Below are positions 1-9,425 of a stretch of DNA of 64,000 bases, piece after piece (position 1 is the stretch's first letter; every line of letters begins with the position of its first letter). The DNA comes from Oscillospiraceae bacterium (lineage in GTDB: Bacteria > Bacillota > Clostridia > UBA1212 > SIG427). The position numbers were made by a program, and so were the translations under genes. Location of the stretch: assembly GCA_015069135.1 (NCBI GenBank), contig SVJE01000003.1:47699-111698 (forward strand), read 5' to 3'. The notes below the pieces were generated by a model that was given only the letters and a program-made list of their open reading frames with translations, had not been told where the DNA came from and did no database searches.

Positions 1-199
1 TGACACAGTAACAGTTATAGAGGGCTGGTCTTTTTCAGGATGTGTACGTTTGTCAGAAGTGACTATAGGAAATAGTGTAACGAAAATTGAATCAAATGCT
101 TTTTATAAGTGTATATCTTTAGAAGAAGTAGTAATACCTGATAGTGTAACAGAGATAGGTAGTTCTGCATTTGATGGTTGCTGGTCACTAAAAAATGTA
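1..199 (+). repeat. Copy 1 of a ~199-bp direct repeat within the LRR gene
   Basis: Positions 1-199 recur at 463-661 with about four mismatches, an offset of 462 bp or 154 codons, in frame. The copies diverge after ~199 bp. The repeat continues left of the window, so its full unit cannot be seen. Confidence 0.85.
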
Positions 200-2653
200 A
201 CGTTATCAAAATCTTTAAAAAGTCTGGATTCAAGCGCTTTTGCAAGCACGGCAATTGAAGAAATAGAAATACCAAAATCGCTAGATTCAGCAAACTGGGG
301 TAACGTATACAGTTATAATTTTAATAATATGTCTGTACAGGTATATAATGGACCGTTTTATCTATGTGAAAATCTTAAAAGTGTCACATTTGAGGAAGGA
401 ACCACACAAGTCGCAAATTCATTGTTTGCCGGATGTGTTGGCATTGAAAAGGTTGTGATTCCTGACACAGTAACAGTTATAGAGGGCTGGTCTTTTTCAG
501 GATGTGTACGTTTGTCAGAAGTGACTATAGGAAATAGTGTAACGAAAATTGAATCAAATGCTTTTTATAAGTGTATATCTTTAGAAGAAATAGTAATACC
601 TGATAGTGTAACAGAGATAGGTAGTTATGCATTTGAAGGTTGCTGGTCATTAAAAAATGTTAAGTTGCCTAATATAATACAAAACATAATGTCGTACATG
701 TTCCGTAACTGTACCTCTTTAAAGACAATTGAGTTACCAAAAAGTGTTACAACTATACAGCAATATGCTTTTTATAACTGTACTGCGTTAGAAAGCATTG
801 TCTTTGAAGAGGATTCCAATTTAAATGAAATTCAAAAATATGCATTTTACAATTGTACTTCTTTGAAAGAAGCAATATTTCCCGAGAAAACAAAAACAAT
901 TAGCAACTATGCTTTCCAGAACTGTACTTCTCTTGAAAAGGTATACATCCCACAGTCTACAAAGACAATCGGTAGCTATGCTTTCAAAGGCTGTGAGAAG
1001 CTCTCTGATCTTACTATTGCGGACTATAGCATCACAGCTATAAATTCTGAAACATTTATGGATTGTCCTGGTCTTACCAAGGTTGTGTTACCTAAAGGTC
1101 TTAAATCTATTGGAAGTAAAGCCTTTATGAACTGCACTTCTTTGATTGAAGTCGTTATTCCTGAGTCTGTAACTTCAATTGACAGTACAGCTTTTTCATA
1201 TCCTGAGAAGACTACAATCTTTGGTAAAACAGGTTCCTATGCTGAAACTTTTGCTAAGGAGAATAGTTTTAAATTTGTTGATTATTCTGTACCTTGTGAA
1301 GGTTTGGCTCTGGCAGATTTTGCTGAATATATAGTAATGGACAGAGGTGAAACATATCGTGCCAAGTTTGAATTCTATCCAGAGGAATCCACGGATGTAG
1401 TAACTCTTACAGCAAGTAACAATAAAGTTACAATCAATGGTCACGATATTTATTGTAGTAGTACAGGGGATACCGTTATTACTGCTACTGCTTCCAGTGG
1501 TGTAACTTATGAATTTACTATTCATATACGTGATGTAAGCAATATTTCTATAACAAATGCACCAACAAAGTTGTCCTATGTTATTGGTGAAGAACTTGAC
1601 CTTTCCGGTATGAAAGTACAGGTGAATTATGGTGATGGTTCAACCAGAGAAGTATCAGACTATACAGTAAGTGGTTTTGACAGCTCTGCAGAGGGAAATT
1701 GTACAGTAACTGTGAAATGGGTGTCTGCTTATGGTTACAGCTATACAAAAACATTTACTGTGGAAATAGTTAATCCTGCACCTAAACTAACAGGCATATT
1801 TGTAAGTACATTACCTGATAAATTAAGCTATTCTCTCCGCGAGAAACTTGATCTTACAGGTCTTGTAATAATGGGTAGCTATACTGATGGTTCTGAAGCT
1901 GAAATTACCGGATATACAACATCAGGATACAATGCTCTTAAGAAGGGAACACAGACTATTACAGTAAAGTATGAAGATTTTACTACCACCTTTAATGTTG
2001 AGGTTGGTGTAGCAAAAACACTTACATCTGTAACAGTATCAACAATGCCTACAAAGCTTGTATATGTGGTAGGGGAAACAATTGATTCTACAGGCATGAA
2101 ATTGACTCTTACATACAGTGATAAAACTACAGAGGTAGTAACCACAGGCTTTACTCTTACAGGTTTTGATTCTGAGACTGCAGGTGAAAAAACAGTGACA
2201 GTTACATATAGCGGTGTAAATACTACATTTACAGTAACTGTAATAGAACCAGATAACTTTAGCGAATGGTTCTATACAAGAAATCAGACAACGGCAGTAG
2301 CTTATATTGATAAACTTGGTAGTAACTATACGGTGACTGTATATAACAAAAAAGGAGTTGCTGTGGATGCTAATTCGATTCTTGGTACTGGCATGACCTT
2401 GGAGATAGTTAACTTGCTTACATCACAAACATATACTCAGACCGTTGTTATTTATGGTGATGTCAGTGGTGACGGATATGTCAAAGCTATGGACTATATG
2501 AAAATAAAGAAATCCATTACTAACAACACTTTAAGTGAAGCTGAGTTTTTGGCAGCTGATCTTAATGGTGATGGACTAATCAAAGCTGCTGATTATATGA
2601 AAGTTAAGCGGTTTATAAAAGGCGAATATGATATATATGAAGGTTTGGAATAA
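2..2653 (+). CDS. BspA-like leucine-rich repeat, Big_3 and dockerin surface protein (5' truncated)
   Basis: The reading frame is open from the window edge, so the start and signal peptide lie upstream; 883 residues are visible. The first ~410 are BspA-type (LRR_5) repeats with the pattern 'IPDSVTEIGSSAFDGC', then a ~100-residue linker domain. Three bacterial Ig-like Big_3 units follow (pattern 'MPTKLVYVVGE...GMKLTLTYSD'). A short pre-dockerin module leads into a C-terminal dockerin whose two calcium loops read GDVSGDGYVKAMDYM and ADLNGDGLIKAADYM. It is probably an exported, non-catalytic surface or scaffold-bound protein; BspA repeats in other bacteria often bind host or polymer ligands. The first in-frame alternative start (TTG at 50) lies mid-repeat and is not a real start. 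Confidence 0.85.
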   Translation, partial: DTVTVIEGWSFSGCVRLSEVTIGNSVTKIESNAFYKCISLEEVVIPDSVTEIGSSAFDGCWSLKNVTLSKSLKSLDSSAFASTAIEEIEIPKSLDSANWGNVYSYNFNNMSVQVYNGPFYLCENLKSVTFEEGTTQVANSLFAGCVGIEKVVIPDTVTVIEGWSFSGCVRLSEVTIGNSVTKIESNAFYKCISLEEIVIPDSVTEIGSYAFEGCWSLKNVKLPNIIQNIMSYMFRNCTSLKTIELPKSVTTIQQYAFYNCTALESIVFEEDSNLNEIQKYAFYNCTSLKEAIFPEKTKTISNYAFQNCTSLEKVYIPQSTKTIGSYAFKGCEKLSDLTIADYSITAINSETFMDCPGLTKVVLPKGLKSIGSKAFMNCTSLIEVVIPESVTSIDSTAFSYPEKTTIFGKTGSYAETFAKENSFKFVDYSVPCEGLALADFAEYIVMDRGETYRAKFEFYPEESTDVVTLTASNNKVTINGHDIYCSSTGDTVITATASSGVTYEFTIHIRDVSNISITNAPTKLSYVIGEELDLSGMKVQVNYGDGSTREVSDYTVSGFDSSAEGNCTVTVKWVSAYGYSYTKTFTVEIVNPAPKLTGIFVSTLPDKLSYSLREKLDLTGLVIMGSYTDGSEAEITGYTTSGYNALKKGTQTITVKYEDFTTTFNVEVGVAKTLTSVTVSTMPTKLVYVVGETIDSTGMKLTLTYSDKTTEVVTTGFTLTGFDSETAGEKTVTVTYSGVNTTFTVTVIEPDNFSEWFYTRNQTTAVAYIDKLGSNYTVTVYNKKGVAVDANSILGTGMTLEIVNLLTSQTYTQTVVIYGDVSGDGYVKAMDYMKIKKSITNNTLSEAEFLAADLNGDGLIKAADYMKVKRFIKGEYDIYEGLE
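463..661 (+). repeat. Copy 2 of the ~199-bp direct repeat
   Basis: Near-identical to 1-199. Protein-level LRR repeats are normally diverged, so this nucleotide identity indicates recent duplication or gene conversion. Confidence 0.85.
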
Positions 2654-2676
2654 GCACATTTTTCTTTAATAAAAAT

Positions 2677-2716
2677 ATCCCGGTTGATTGGCTAAGTCCC
2701 TTCAGCCGGGATTTTA
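2677..2716 (+). terminator. Intrinsic terminator after the LRR/dockerin gene
   Basis: The arms ATCCCGGTTGA (2677-2687) and TCAGCCGGGAT (2702-2712) pair over 11 positions with one G-U, then TTTT. Confidence 0.75.
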
Positions 2717-2758
2717 CAATTTAGTAGAAATTTTCAACTTAGTTTTTACCGCTTTATC

Positions 2759-2787
2759 TTGCCAAGTTTGCTTTATTATGATAAACT
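2759..2787 (+). promoter_or_regulatory. Putative sigma-A promoter for the 2846 gene
   Basis: TTGCCA (2759-2764) is followed by a 17-bp spacer and TAAACT (2782-2787). The match is moderate. Confidence 0.45.
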
Positions 2788-2845
2788 AAACTCACATAAA
2801 TGAATCGTAAACAGGTAAGTTAATCTTTAAATCGGAGGTATAAAA

Positions 2846-4297
2846 ATGAAAAAGAAATTACTTGCTTTATTATTAACCATCAGTATTGTGCTGACCATGT
2901 GTACAGGTGTGAGTTATGCTGATTATGACATTGATTTCAGTACAGCAGTTCCTATTTCATGTGATCAGGAAATTGCATTAACAATGAATGTAGATTCAGC
3001 TTCTCGCATATTTGAATTCACTGCTTTAGAAGATGGTGTGTATTCTATGTATACATATAATAGTAATTTTGATGATTACAATTATGTGTATATTGATTTT
3101 TTTACATCTACCGAAGAATATATGGACTTTAACTATAAATGGGATAGTGAAAGTAATATATATGCCCAGTGTAAACTGGAGGCAGGAGAAAAGTACTACA
3201 TAACACTGCATGCTTTTAGTGACGAGGTAAACTTTAATGTAAAGCTTATTAAAATTGATACTCCAGCTCAGTCAATGGAAATTGTTCAGGGAGATTCTTT
3301 AATAGGATACCCAGGCGATTATGGTCAGTTAAGTGTAGATTTTATGCCTATGATTTCTATTATGGAAGATGTTGCCTGGACATCCAGCAATGAATCAGTT
3401 GTAAATGTTGATGAGGATGGATATATAACACTTGGTAAACCGGGAACTGCTGTTGTTACCGCTATTTCTGAAAATAATCTGACTGCATCAACAAGTATAG
3501 AGGTTTTAGCGCCTGGCACTATTGTTTTAAATGAAGAAAAAACATTATCGATAGAAGCAGATGCAGGTATTGGAATGTATGAATTTGTACCTGAAGAAGA
3601 TGGTATATATTGTTTGTATTCATATGATAGTGGTGAAACTGTGGATCCTGTTGCTGATGTTTGTACTGGAGATTATTCTTATCTTGAATCAGATGATGAT
3701 AGTGGAGATGGTTTTAATTTCAGACTTCAATATGAAATGACAGCCGGTGAAACTTACTATTTTAAGACATATCTGTGGAATAGTGAAGTAGTTGGCAATT
3801 ATAGTTTTAAGCTAATTAAACTTAATAAACATGCTGATTCTCTTGTGATTAATAATGGGGAGGACTATGTAGGCCATGTACAGTATAGCACTGTTTTAGA
3901 TGCTGTCTTTAGTCCTTTTGACTCAATACATGAAGAAATAACATGGACATCAAGTGATGAAAATGTTGTATATGTTGATAGCGATGGATGGATTTGGCTT
4001 GAATCTGTAGGTGAAGCTACAATTACAGCTACTACTGAGAGTGGCCTAACAGACAGTATTCTTGTTACTGTAGGTGACTTTATATACGGTGACGTTGACA
4101 TGAATGGAGAAGTAAATGCAATAGATGCAATGTTGGTTCTTCAGTATGATGTTGAACTTATTAATGGAGAAAATTTTGACTTCATGGCAGCCGATGTAGA
4201 CGGCGACGGTGAAGTTAATGCAATAGATGCAATGCTCATATTGCAATATGATGTTGAACTTATCGAATCATTTCCTGTTGAAGGATTAACGGCTTAA
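2846..4297 (+). CDS. Secreted protein with two PPC-like/Big_2 modules and a C-terminal dockerin
   Basis: 483 residues, starting at ATG behind a good GGAGG. Residues 1-25 are a signal peptide ending in SYA. Two tandem modules follow, each a beta-rich unit (pattern 'FEFTALEDGVYSMYTYNS' / 'YEFVPEEDGIYCLYSYDS') and then a Big_2 Ig-like domain (pattern 'WTSSDENVVYVDSDG'). The C-terminus (~413-483) is a dockerin of the DAM..LQ class: GDVDMNGEVNAIDAM and ADVDGDGEVNAIDAM. There is no catalytic signature, so binding or assembly is more likely than enzymatic activity. The two halves clearly arose by internal duplication. The dockerin class differs from the upstream neighbour and matches the phosphoesterase at 59392-60822. 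Confidence 0.85.
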   Translation: MKKKLLALLLTISIVLTMCTGVSYADYDIDFSTAVPISCDQEIALTMNVDSASRIFEFTALEDGVYSMYTYNSNFDDYNYVYIDFFTSTEEYMDFNYKWDSESNIYAQCKLEAGEKYYITLHAFSDEVNFNVKLIKIDTPAQSMEIVQGDSLIGYPGDYGQLSVDFMPMISIMEDVAWTSSNESVVNVDEDGYITLGKPGTAVVTAISENNLTASTSIEVLAPGTIVLNEEKTLSIEADAGIGMYEFVPEEDGIYCLYSYDSGETVDPVADVCTGDYSYLESDDDSGDGFNFRLQYEMTAGETYYFKTYLWNSEVVGNYSFKLIKLNKHADSLVINNGEDYVGHVQYSTVLDAVFSPFDSIHEEITWTSSDENVVYVDSDGWIWLESVGEATITATTESGLTDSILVTVGDFIYGDVDMNGEVNAIDAMLVLQYDVELINGENFDFMAADVDGDGEVNAIDAMLILQYDVELIESFPVEGLTA

Positions 4298-4321
4298 TTT
4301 TAATAGAAAATAGTGTTGAAA

Positions 4322-4353
4322 ATGGACTGTCTCAAATATCTGAGACAGTCCAT
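4322..4353. terminator. Bidirectional terminator between convergent genes
   Basis: ATGGACTGTCTCA (4322-4334) and TGAGACAGTCCAT (4341-4353) form a perfect 13-bp stem with a 6-nt loop, between two converging reading frames. Confidence 0.75.
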
Positions 4354-4364
4354 TCATTTCTATA

Positions 4365-5216
4365 CTACACAGTTCCCGTAACCACCAAAGTAGCAGTTCC
4401 CGGTGTAGTAATCCAGTTGCCTGTAACAGGATCCTGAGTGTAGCTTGCTGCAGGTACAGTAATCTGACCTGGCAGAGTTGCAAACAAACCAGTAGTTTCG
4501 TCGTAGGTGTAGTTAGTGCCTTCAACCCATGTTGTTCCATTAAATGAAGCAGTAACATTTGTAAGAATAGGATTGAATGTGTCAGTAACAATAGCATCAT
4601 CTGTAACAAGAACAGGAGTATTTCCGTAGTTAGCTATTGTGAAAGTATAGGTTAATGTTCCGTTTTCAGTAACCGGAACAGGGCTTATAGCTTTCGTAAT
4701 AGTAAGGAAAGGTGATACTGCTGCAGTAACAGTTTCAGTAGCTGTAATAGGTGTAATACCTCCGCCTTCAGCAGTTACTGCGTTTACTATTGTTGAGCCT
4801 GCTACCAAAGGCGCAAAACTGTTGATTTCAGCTTCGTATATGATAATGGTATTTCCTCCTGCAGGAACTGTAATGTTAGCAAAAGATAAGCTGTTTCCGG
4901 AAGTAACAGCAGGGGCCGGCTGAAGAACGCCATCAACAAAATATCTTACAGAACCATTAACATAAGTTAATGGAGTAAGTGTAAGTCCCCCTGAAGTATA
5001 GGTGCCAAGGTCATCTGTAACAGTAAGACCTGTAACAGGTAAAGTGCCTGAGTTTACAAGACTTATAACATAAGTTACTGTATCATCCCTGGAGTAGCTA
5101 GTACTTAAAGCCGTTTTTGTAACTGACAACACTTCTAAAATTTCGCCTACAGCAATATTGGAAGCTACAACAGAGTTGTTATAGCTTAACTGAGCCTGAT
5201 TCGTGAATAGTGCCAT
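4365..5216 (-). CDS. DUF11-type repeat protein without signal peptide
   Basis: 283 residues from the ATG at 5216, which sits 5 nt behind a clear GGAGGA; the longer frame from TTG at 5228 would overlap that site. The protein begins MALFTNQAQLSYNN and has two DUF11-like beta-sandwich repeats (pattern 'KTALSTSYSRDDTVTYVISLVNSGTLPVTGLTVTDD', shown here only as a type: positions ~35-70 and ~165-200). It is rich in Thr, Val and Gly and has very little charge. No signal peptide, membrane segment or sorting signal is visible, although DUF11 repeats usually occur in exported or envelope proteins. Export by an unusual route or a role in a surface layer is possible but unproven. Confidence 0.7.
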   Translation of the reverse strand: MALFTNQAQLSYNNSVVASNIAVGEILEVLSVTKTALSTSYSRDDTVTYVISLVNSGTLPVTGLTVTDDLGTYTSGGLTLTPLTYVNGSVRYFVDGVLQPAPAVTSGNSLSFANITVPAGGNTIIIYEAEINSFAPLVAGSTIVNAVTAEGGGITPITATETVTAAVSPFLTITKAISPVPVTENGTLTYTFTIANYGNTPVLVTDDAIVTDTFNPILTNVTASFNGTTWVEGTNYTYDETTGLFATLPGQITVPAASYTQDPVTGNWITTPGTATLVVTGTV

Positions 5217-5321
5217 ATTTTCCTCCAAAGTAGTTATTTCTTTCGATAATAATACTATGAAAACTTTTTTCGGAAGGTGAAACTAATTTAGCAGATTCAG
5301 GTTTTTATCTTCACCATTTTG

Positions 5322-5330
5322 TGGTATACT
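5322..5330 (+). promoter_or_regulatory. Extended -10 promoter for the 5359 operon
   Basis: TGG followed by TATACT (5325-5330) is an extended -10 element. The -35 region is weak. It lies 29 bp before the first gene of the nnr-alr-ogg group. Confidence 0.45.
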
Positions 5331-5358
5331 ATTCCCAATAAATAAGGAGAATAATTTT

Positions 5359-5679
5359 ATGTTGAAAAATACTTTTTTAATACTTTTAACGATAATACTT
5401 ACACTAACAGTAGTTTCAGCTCCCGTTATAATCTCAGCGGCTTCCGTAGAAGATCAGCTGACGGAAGAGCAGGTTGAAGCAACTCCCATAGTAGACGAAA
5501 ACGGCGACGAAATAGCCTTTGAGGTAGGAGACGGCGGGACCAGAAACTCAGGTGGCGCAATCTTTATAATGGTAGCCGTAGTCCTTATAGGTATCTGGCT
5601 TATAGCTGACGGAATCAGATCATATATAAAAAGATCTAAAAAAGAGAGGGAGAAATTCTTTAACGGTAACAAAGAATAG
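5359..5679 (+). CDS. Small exported single-pass membrane protein, unknown function
   Basis: 106 residues. The N-terminal hydrophobic stretch ends in a signal-peptide-like 'ISAAS'. An acidic middle segment (~30-58) precedes a second hydrophobic helix (~68-86) and a basic tail rich in Lys and Arg (IKRSKKEREK). This predicts a protein with its acidic part outside and a short cytoplasmic basic tail. The SD is AAGGAGA. It lies 15 bp before nnr and is probably co-transcribed with it. I do not recognise a family. Confidence 0.6.
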   Translation: MLKNTFLILLTIILTLTVVSAPVIISAASVEDQLTEEQVEATPIVDENGDEIAFEVGDGGTRNSGGAIFIMVAVVLIGIWLIADGIRSYIKRSKKEREKFFNGNKE

Positions 5680-5694
5680 GAGCAACTAACACAA

Positions 5695-7158
5695 ATGAGA
5701 CTGATTACACCATCACAGATAAAAGAAATAGATACCTACTGCAATGATAAAGCCGACATCTCTTTTGATACATTAATGGAGAGAGCAGGTCAGGTGTTTT
5801 TTGAGGAAATAAACAAAATATTTCCCGATCTTGCAGAGAATAGCTTTTTAGTACTTTGCGGAAAAGGCAACAACGGTGGGGACGGATTGGTTACAGCAAG
5901 ACTTCTGACGGAAGCCGGAGCTAAGGTGGATGTTGTAAAAATAGAAAAAGATTTTACCGGTAAAATGCCGGATATTTCCCGATTCAATTGTGTTCTTGAC
6001 TGTATCTTCGGGACAGGCTTCAAAGGTGAATTACCTGCAGGAATTTCTGCTCTTATTAAAAAAGTAAATGATGAAGGTAAAATGATAATTTCGGCAGATA
6101 TTCCCAGTGGGGTAAACGGTCTTACGGGAGAAGCTGATTTTAACGCCATAATGGCAGATGTAACTGTGGCGTTTTGTGGTGCAAAACCCGGTCACGGCAT
6201 ATACCCCGGAAGAACAAACACCGGAAAATTAATTGTAAGAGAAATAGGTATTTCCCGGGAAATAATTGATAAATTTGCCACACCTTATTCTGAATATTTT
6301 ATAAAAGACGAAAAACAAAAAATAGAGGAATACATATTCCCTGAAAGGGAGAAAGATACCCACAAGGGAAGTTTCGGTAAAGTAGGAATAATTGCCGGTT
6401 GTAAAGGAATGTGTGGTGCTGCCGCATTAACTGCTGAGGCAGCTCTTCGTATGGGTACCGGTCTTGTTTACAGCTTTGTGCCGGATGAAATACTACATAC
6501 AATGGAACTTCTGCTTAAGGAAAATGTCAAAATTCCTGTGAAAGCATTTGTACCGGAAAAAGAGGTTATAGATTTCATTGTGGAGAAAGTACAGGATATG
6601 GATTCTTTAGTTATAGGGCCCGGTATTGGTCAGTTTGATGATACAATGCAGTTTGTAAGAGACTTGTTAAAAGCTCTTGCTATAGGATATAATGGAAAAG
6701 TAGTTTTAGATGCTGATGGTCTTAATGCTTTCCTTGGTAAGAAAGATTTATTGAAAGAAATTCTTGCCACAAAGGATTTTGGAAAAAGAGTAATTATGAC
6801 ACCACATCCTGCAGAGTTTTCAAGAATTACAGGATACAGCATGGGTGATATTAAATTTAAGAGAGTTATGTTAGCTACAAATGTTGCAGAAGACTTTAAA
6901 TGTGCAGTGCTTCTCAAAGGCGCATCTACAATTACAGCTTCACCTGATGGCGAGTATACAATTAACGGTAGTGGAAATCCGGGAATGGCAACAGCCGGTA
7001 GCGGGGATGTGCTTTCAGGAATTATAGGGGCATTAAGCGTCAGAATGGAAAGCTATGATGCAGGAAGATACGGGGCATTTTACCACGGTCATCTTGGGGA
7101 TAATGCAGCAGAACGTAAGGGCGAATACGGAATGATAGCAGGAGATATGTTGAAATGA
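5695..7158 (+). CDS. nnr: Bifunctional NAD(P)H-hydrate epimerase / ADP-dependent dehydratase
   Basis: 487 residues, the usual length for the fused YjeF_N-YjeF_C enzyme. It repairs damaged NADHX and NADPHX: the N-terminal half (~1-210) epimerises the S/R forms and carries the GKGNNGGDG motif; the C-terminal half (~225-487) is the ribokinase-like dehydratase with TAGSGDVLSG near the end. It acts in the cytoplasm. Its stop overlaps the alr start in ATGA, so the two are translationally coupled. The nnr-alr pairing is common in Firmicutes. Confidence 0.93.
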   Translation: MRLITPSQIKEIDTYCNDKADISFDTLMERAGQVFFEEINKIFPDLAENSFLVLCGKGNNGGDGLVTARLLTEAGAKVDVVKIEKDFTGKMPDISRFNCVLDCIFGTGFKGELPAGISALIKKVNDEGKMIISADIPSGVNGLTGEADFNAIMADVTVAFCGAKPGHGIYPGRTNTGKLIVREIGISREIIDKFATPYSEYFIKDEKQKIEEYIFPEREKDTHKGSFGKVGIIAGCKGMCGAAALTAEAALRMGTGLVYSFVPDEILHTMELLLKENVKIPVKAFVPEKEVIDFIVEKVQDMDSLVIGPGIGQFDDTMQFVRDLLKALAIGYNGKVVLDADGLNAFLGKKDLLKEILATKDFGKRVIMTPHPAEFSRITGYSMGDIKFKRVMLATNVAEDFKCAVLLKGASTITASPDGEYTINGSGNPGMATAGSGDVLSGIIGALSVRMESYDAGRYGAFYHGHLGDNAAERKGEYGMIAGDMLK

Positions 7159-8318
7159 ACAACAAAAGCAGGGCATGGGCTGAAATTGATCTGGATGCCA
7201 TAGCCCATAATGTAAAGGAAATAAGGAGAATTACCAATCCTCACGCGGAAATAATGGGTGTGGTTAAGGCAGATGGTTATGGTCACGGTGTAAGAGAAGT
7301 GGCTAACACTTTGCTGGAAAACGGTGTAACCCGTCTTGCTGTTTCCATGGTGGACGAGGCTATTCAGTTAAGACAGGACGGTATTAAGGTGCCACTTCTG
7401 GTACTTGGTTATACAGATCCAAGCCGTGCAGACGATATTATAAAATACGACATAACCCAGACTATTTTCTCCCATGATCTGGCAAAGGCTTTATCTGAAG
7501 CAGCTGAAAAAGAAAATACAAAAATAAAAGTACATATAAAAATAGACACAGGAATGGGTCGTGTAGGTTTTCTTCCCGGTTACAGTGCTGTTAAAGATGT
7601 TACAGAAATAAACAAGCTTAAAGGTCTTGTAATAGAAGGAATATTTACTCATTTTGCAGTGGCAGATGAAGATAGTGACAATGATGAATATACAAAGCAT
7701 CAGTTTGAACTGTTTAATAACATTTGTATGGAGCTATCAAGAGTGGGTATATATATACCTATTAAACACGTGGCTAACAGTGCTGCAATTATAAGATTTC
7801 CTAACATGCATCTTGATATGGTAAGAGCCGGCATTATACTGTATGGACTTCATCCGTCAAAGGCTACAGATACAGGAAAGATAAACTTGAAACCGGCCAT
7901 GAGTTTCAAGGCAAAGGTAACCAATGTAAAGACTCTGGAACCCGGTGCTTCTGTAAGCTATGGAAGAACATACAAGACAGAAAAAGAAAGCAGAGTTGCT
8001 ACCATTTCCATCGGTTATGCAGACGGATATTTAAGAGCTTTCGGAAACAAGGCCCAGGTTGTTATAAACCAGAACAGATGTCCCGTAAGAGGACGGGTCT
8101 GCATGGATCAGACCATGGTAGAGATATTTGATTATCCCGTTCAAGTAGGGGACAAGGTTGAACTTTTCGGTAGCAGTTTGCCGGTGGATGAACTGGCCTC
8201 TATGGCAGATACCATAAACTATGAACTTATCTGTCTTATAGGAAAGCGGGTTCCACGAATTTATTACAAAGATGGTAAAATATATAACGTGCTTAATTTT
8301 ATCGTGAAAGAGAACTGA
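7155..8318 (+). CDS. alr: Alanine racemase
   Basis: 387 residues. A PLP-dependent, fold-type III enzyme that interconverts L- and D-alanine for peptidoglycan. The PLP lysine is in VVKADGYGHG (~residues 35-44), and the catalytic tyrosine of the partner subunit is in the SYGRTY segment (~268). The AIDLDAIAHN-like N-terminus and the CMDQTMV motif (~316) are also typical. The start overlaps the nnr stop by 4 bp, and ogg begins 1 bp after the alr stop, so these three genes look like one operon. Confidence 0.95.
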   Translation: MNNKSRAWAEIDLDAIAHNVKEIRRITNPHAEIMGVVKADGYGHGVREVANTLLENGVTRLAVSMVDEAIQLRQDGIKVPLLVLGYTDPSRADDIIKYDITQTIFSHDLAKALSEAAEKENTKIKVHIKIDTGMGRVGFLPGYSAVKDVTEINKLKGLVIEGIFTHFAVADEDSDNDEYTKHQFELFNNICMELSRVGIYIPIKHVANSAAIIRFPNMHLDMVRAGIILYGLHPSKATDTGKINLKPAMSFKAKVTNVKTLEPGASVSYGRTYKTEKESRVATISIGYADGYLRAFGNKAQVVINQNRCPVRGRVCMDQTMVEIFDYPVQVGDKVELFGSSLPVDELASMADTINYELICLIGKRVPRIYYKDGKIYNVLNFIVKEN

Positions 8319-8319
8319 A

Positions 8320-9174
8320 ATGAATTACATAGAATTTAAAAATGTTACGGATTTTTCTCCTGAGGCAATTTTCGACTGTGGTCAGTGTTTTCGCTGGGTT
8401 AAGGCTGAAGATGGTCTTTATAAGGGTGTGGCTTCCGGTCATTTCGGTAAAATAGAATTTAATAATGGAGTTCTTAAAATACATGGAGCAAGTGAAAAGG
8501 ACAGAGATTTCTGGACTCATTATTTGGACCTTGAAAGAGATTACGGAGAAATAAAAAAATCTCTTAAAGGTATAGATCCTTTTCTTGATGCCTCAATTGA
8601 ATTTGGTGGCGGTATCAGAATATTAAACCAGGAATTTTTTGAAACCCTTATATCTTTCATTTTATCTGCTAACAATAATATTCCGAGAATAAGAGGCTGT
8701 GTGGAAAACACAGCTAAATTCTATGGTAAACAGGGTGACGGATACTACTCATTTCCTGATGTTGTGGCTTTAAGTATTGCCACAGAAGAGGCATTAAGTG
8801 ATAAACTTCATGCAGGCTACAGATGCAGATACATAGTCAACACCTGTAAACAGTTAATGGAGAAGACTGTGTCTGTTGATGTTTTAAAGGAAATGACAGT
8901 TTCTGAAGCCAGAAAAACATTGTGCTCATTTATGGGAGTTGGCGGCAAAGTGGCAGACTGTATATTACTTTTCTCCGGTGTTACAGCAGATGTATTTCCT
9001 GTGGATGTGTGGGTAAAACGTGTAATGGAAGAATTGTACTTTAAGCGAACTGCCACCCTTAAAGAAATAGAGGAGTTTTCCAAAGAACATTTTGGTTCTT
9101 TAAGAGGCTTTGCACAACAGTATTTGTTTTATTATGCCAGAGAACACATGGATGACCTTCGGAATATGATATAG
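8320..9174 (+). CDS. ogg: 8-oxoguanine DNA glycosylase / AP lyase (OGG1 type)
   Basis: 284 residues. Bifunctional HhH-GPD glycosylase that removes 8-oxoguanine from DNA. The OGG_N domain covers ~1-115 (FDCGQCFRW motif). The hairpin-helix-hairpin carries GVGGKVADC, whose Lys is the catalytic residue, and the essential Asp is in FPVDVWVKR. The start has only a weak AAAGAG upstream; tight coupling to alr probably drives translation. OGG1-type enzymes with the N-terminal domain are found in many Clostridia. Confusion with AlkA is unlikely because of the catalytic Lys. Confidence 0.9.
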   Translation: MNYIEFKNVTDFSPEAIFDCGQCFRWVKAEDGLYKGVASGHFGKIEFNNGVLKIHGASEKDRDFWTHYLDLERDYGEIKKSLKGIDPFLDASIEFGGGIRILNQEFFETLISFILSANNNIPRIRGCVENTAKFYGKQGDGYYSFPDVVALSIATEEALSDKLHAGYRCRYIVNTCKQLMEKTVSVDVLKEMTVSEARKTLCSFMGVGGKVADCILLFSGVTADVFPVDVWVKRVMEELYFKRTATLKEIEEFSKEHFGSLRGFAQQYLFYYAREHMDDLRNMI

Positions 9175-9201
9175 TAAACTAAAAAATGCGAGGGGAGCTA
9201 T

Positions 9202-9411
9202 GTGACAACAGCTACTTTTAAATCTCACAACAAAGCCCTGCGCTTCCTGACGCTGTTAACTAGAAACGGAATAGCGGCAAAACTTGTTTCGTTGGATTCA
9301 GGTTTTGTTGAAAAAGGATGCAGTTATGGTGTAAGACTTAACAGAAAACACATTAAAAAGGCAGAAAGTATCGGAATAGATGCCGGTACAGTGCCTGAAA
9401 GATGGTTGTAA
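9202..9411 (+). CDS. DUF3343 family small protein
   Basis: 69 residues, starting at GTG behind GAGGGG. The pattern FKSHNKALRFLTLLTRNGI followed by a Cys-containing GCSYGVRL segment matches the DUF3343 (putative Se/S carrier-like) family. In that family the protein is thought to handle cysteine-bound sulfur or selenium, but no activity is established. It follows ogg by 27 bp and is closed by its own terminator. Confidence 0.65.
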   Translation: MTTATFKSHNKALRFLTLLTRNGIAAKLVSLDSGFVEKGCSYGVRLNRKHIKKAESIGIDAGTVPERWL

Positions 9412-9425
9412 AGTATTTGTTATAA

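Noticed and set aside
63..293. Minus-strand frames inside the LRR gene and elsewhere inside coding regions
   Set aside because: They are antisense shadows of strongly supported genes and lack ribosome sites.
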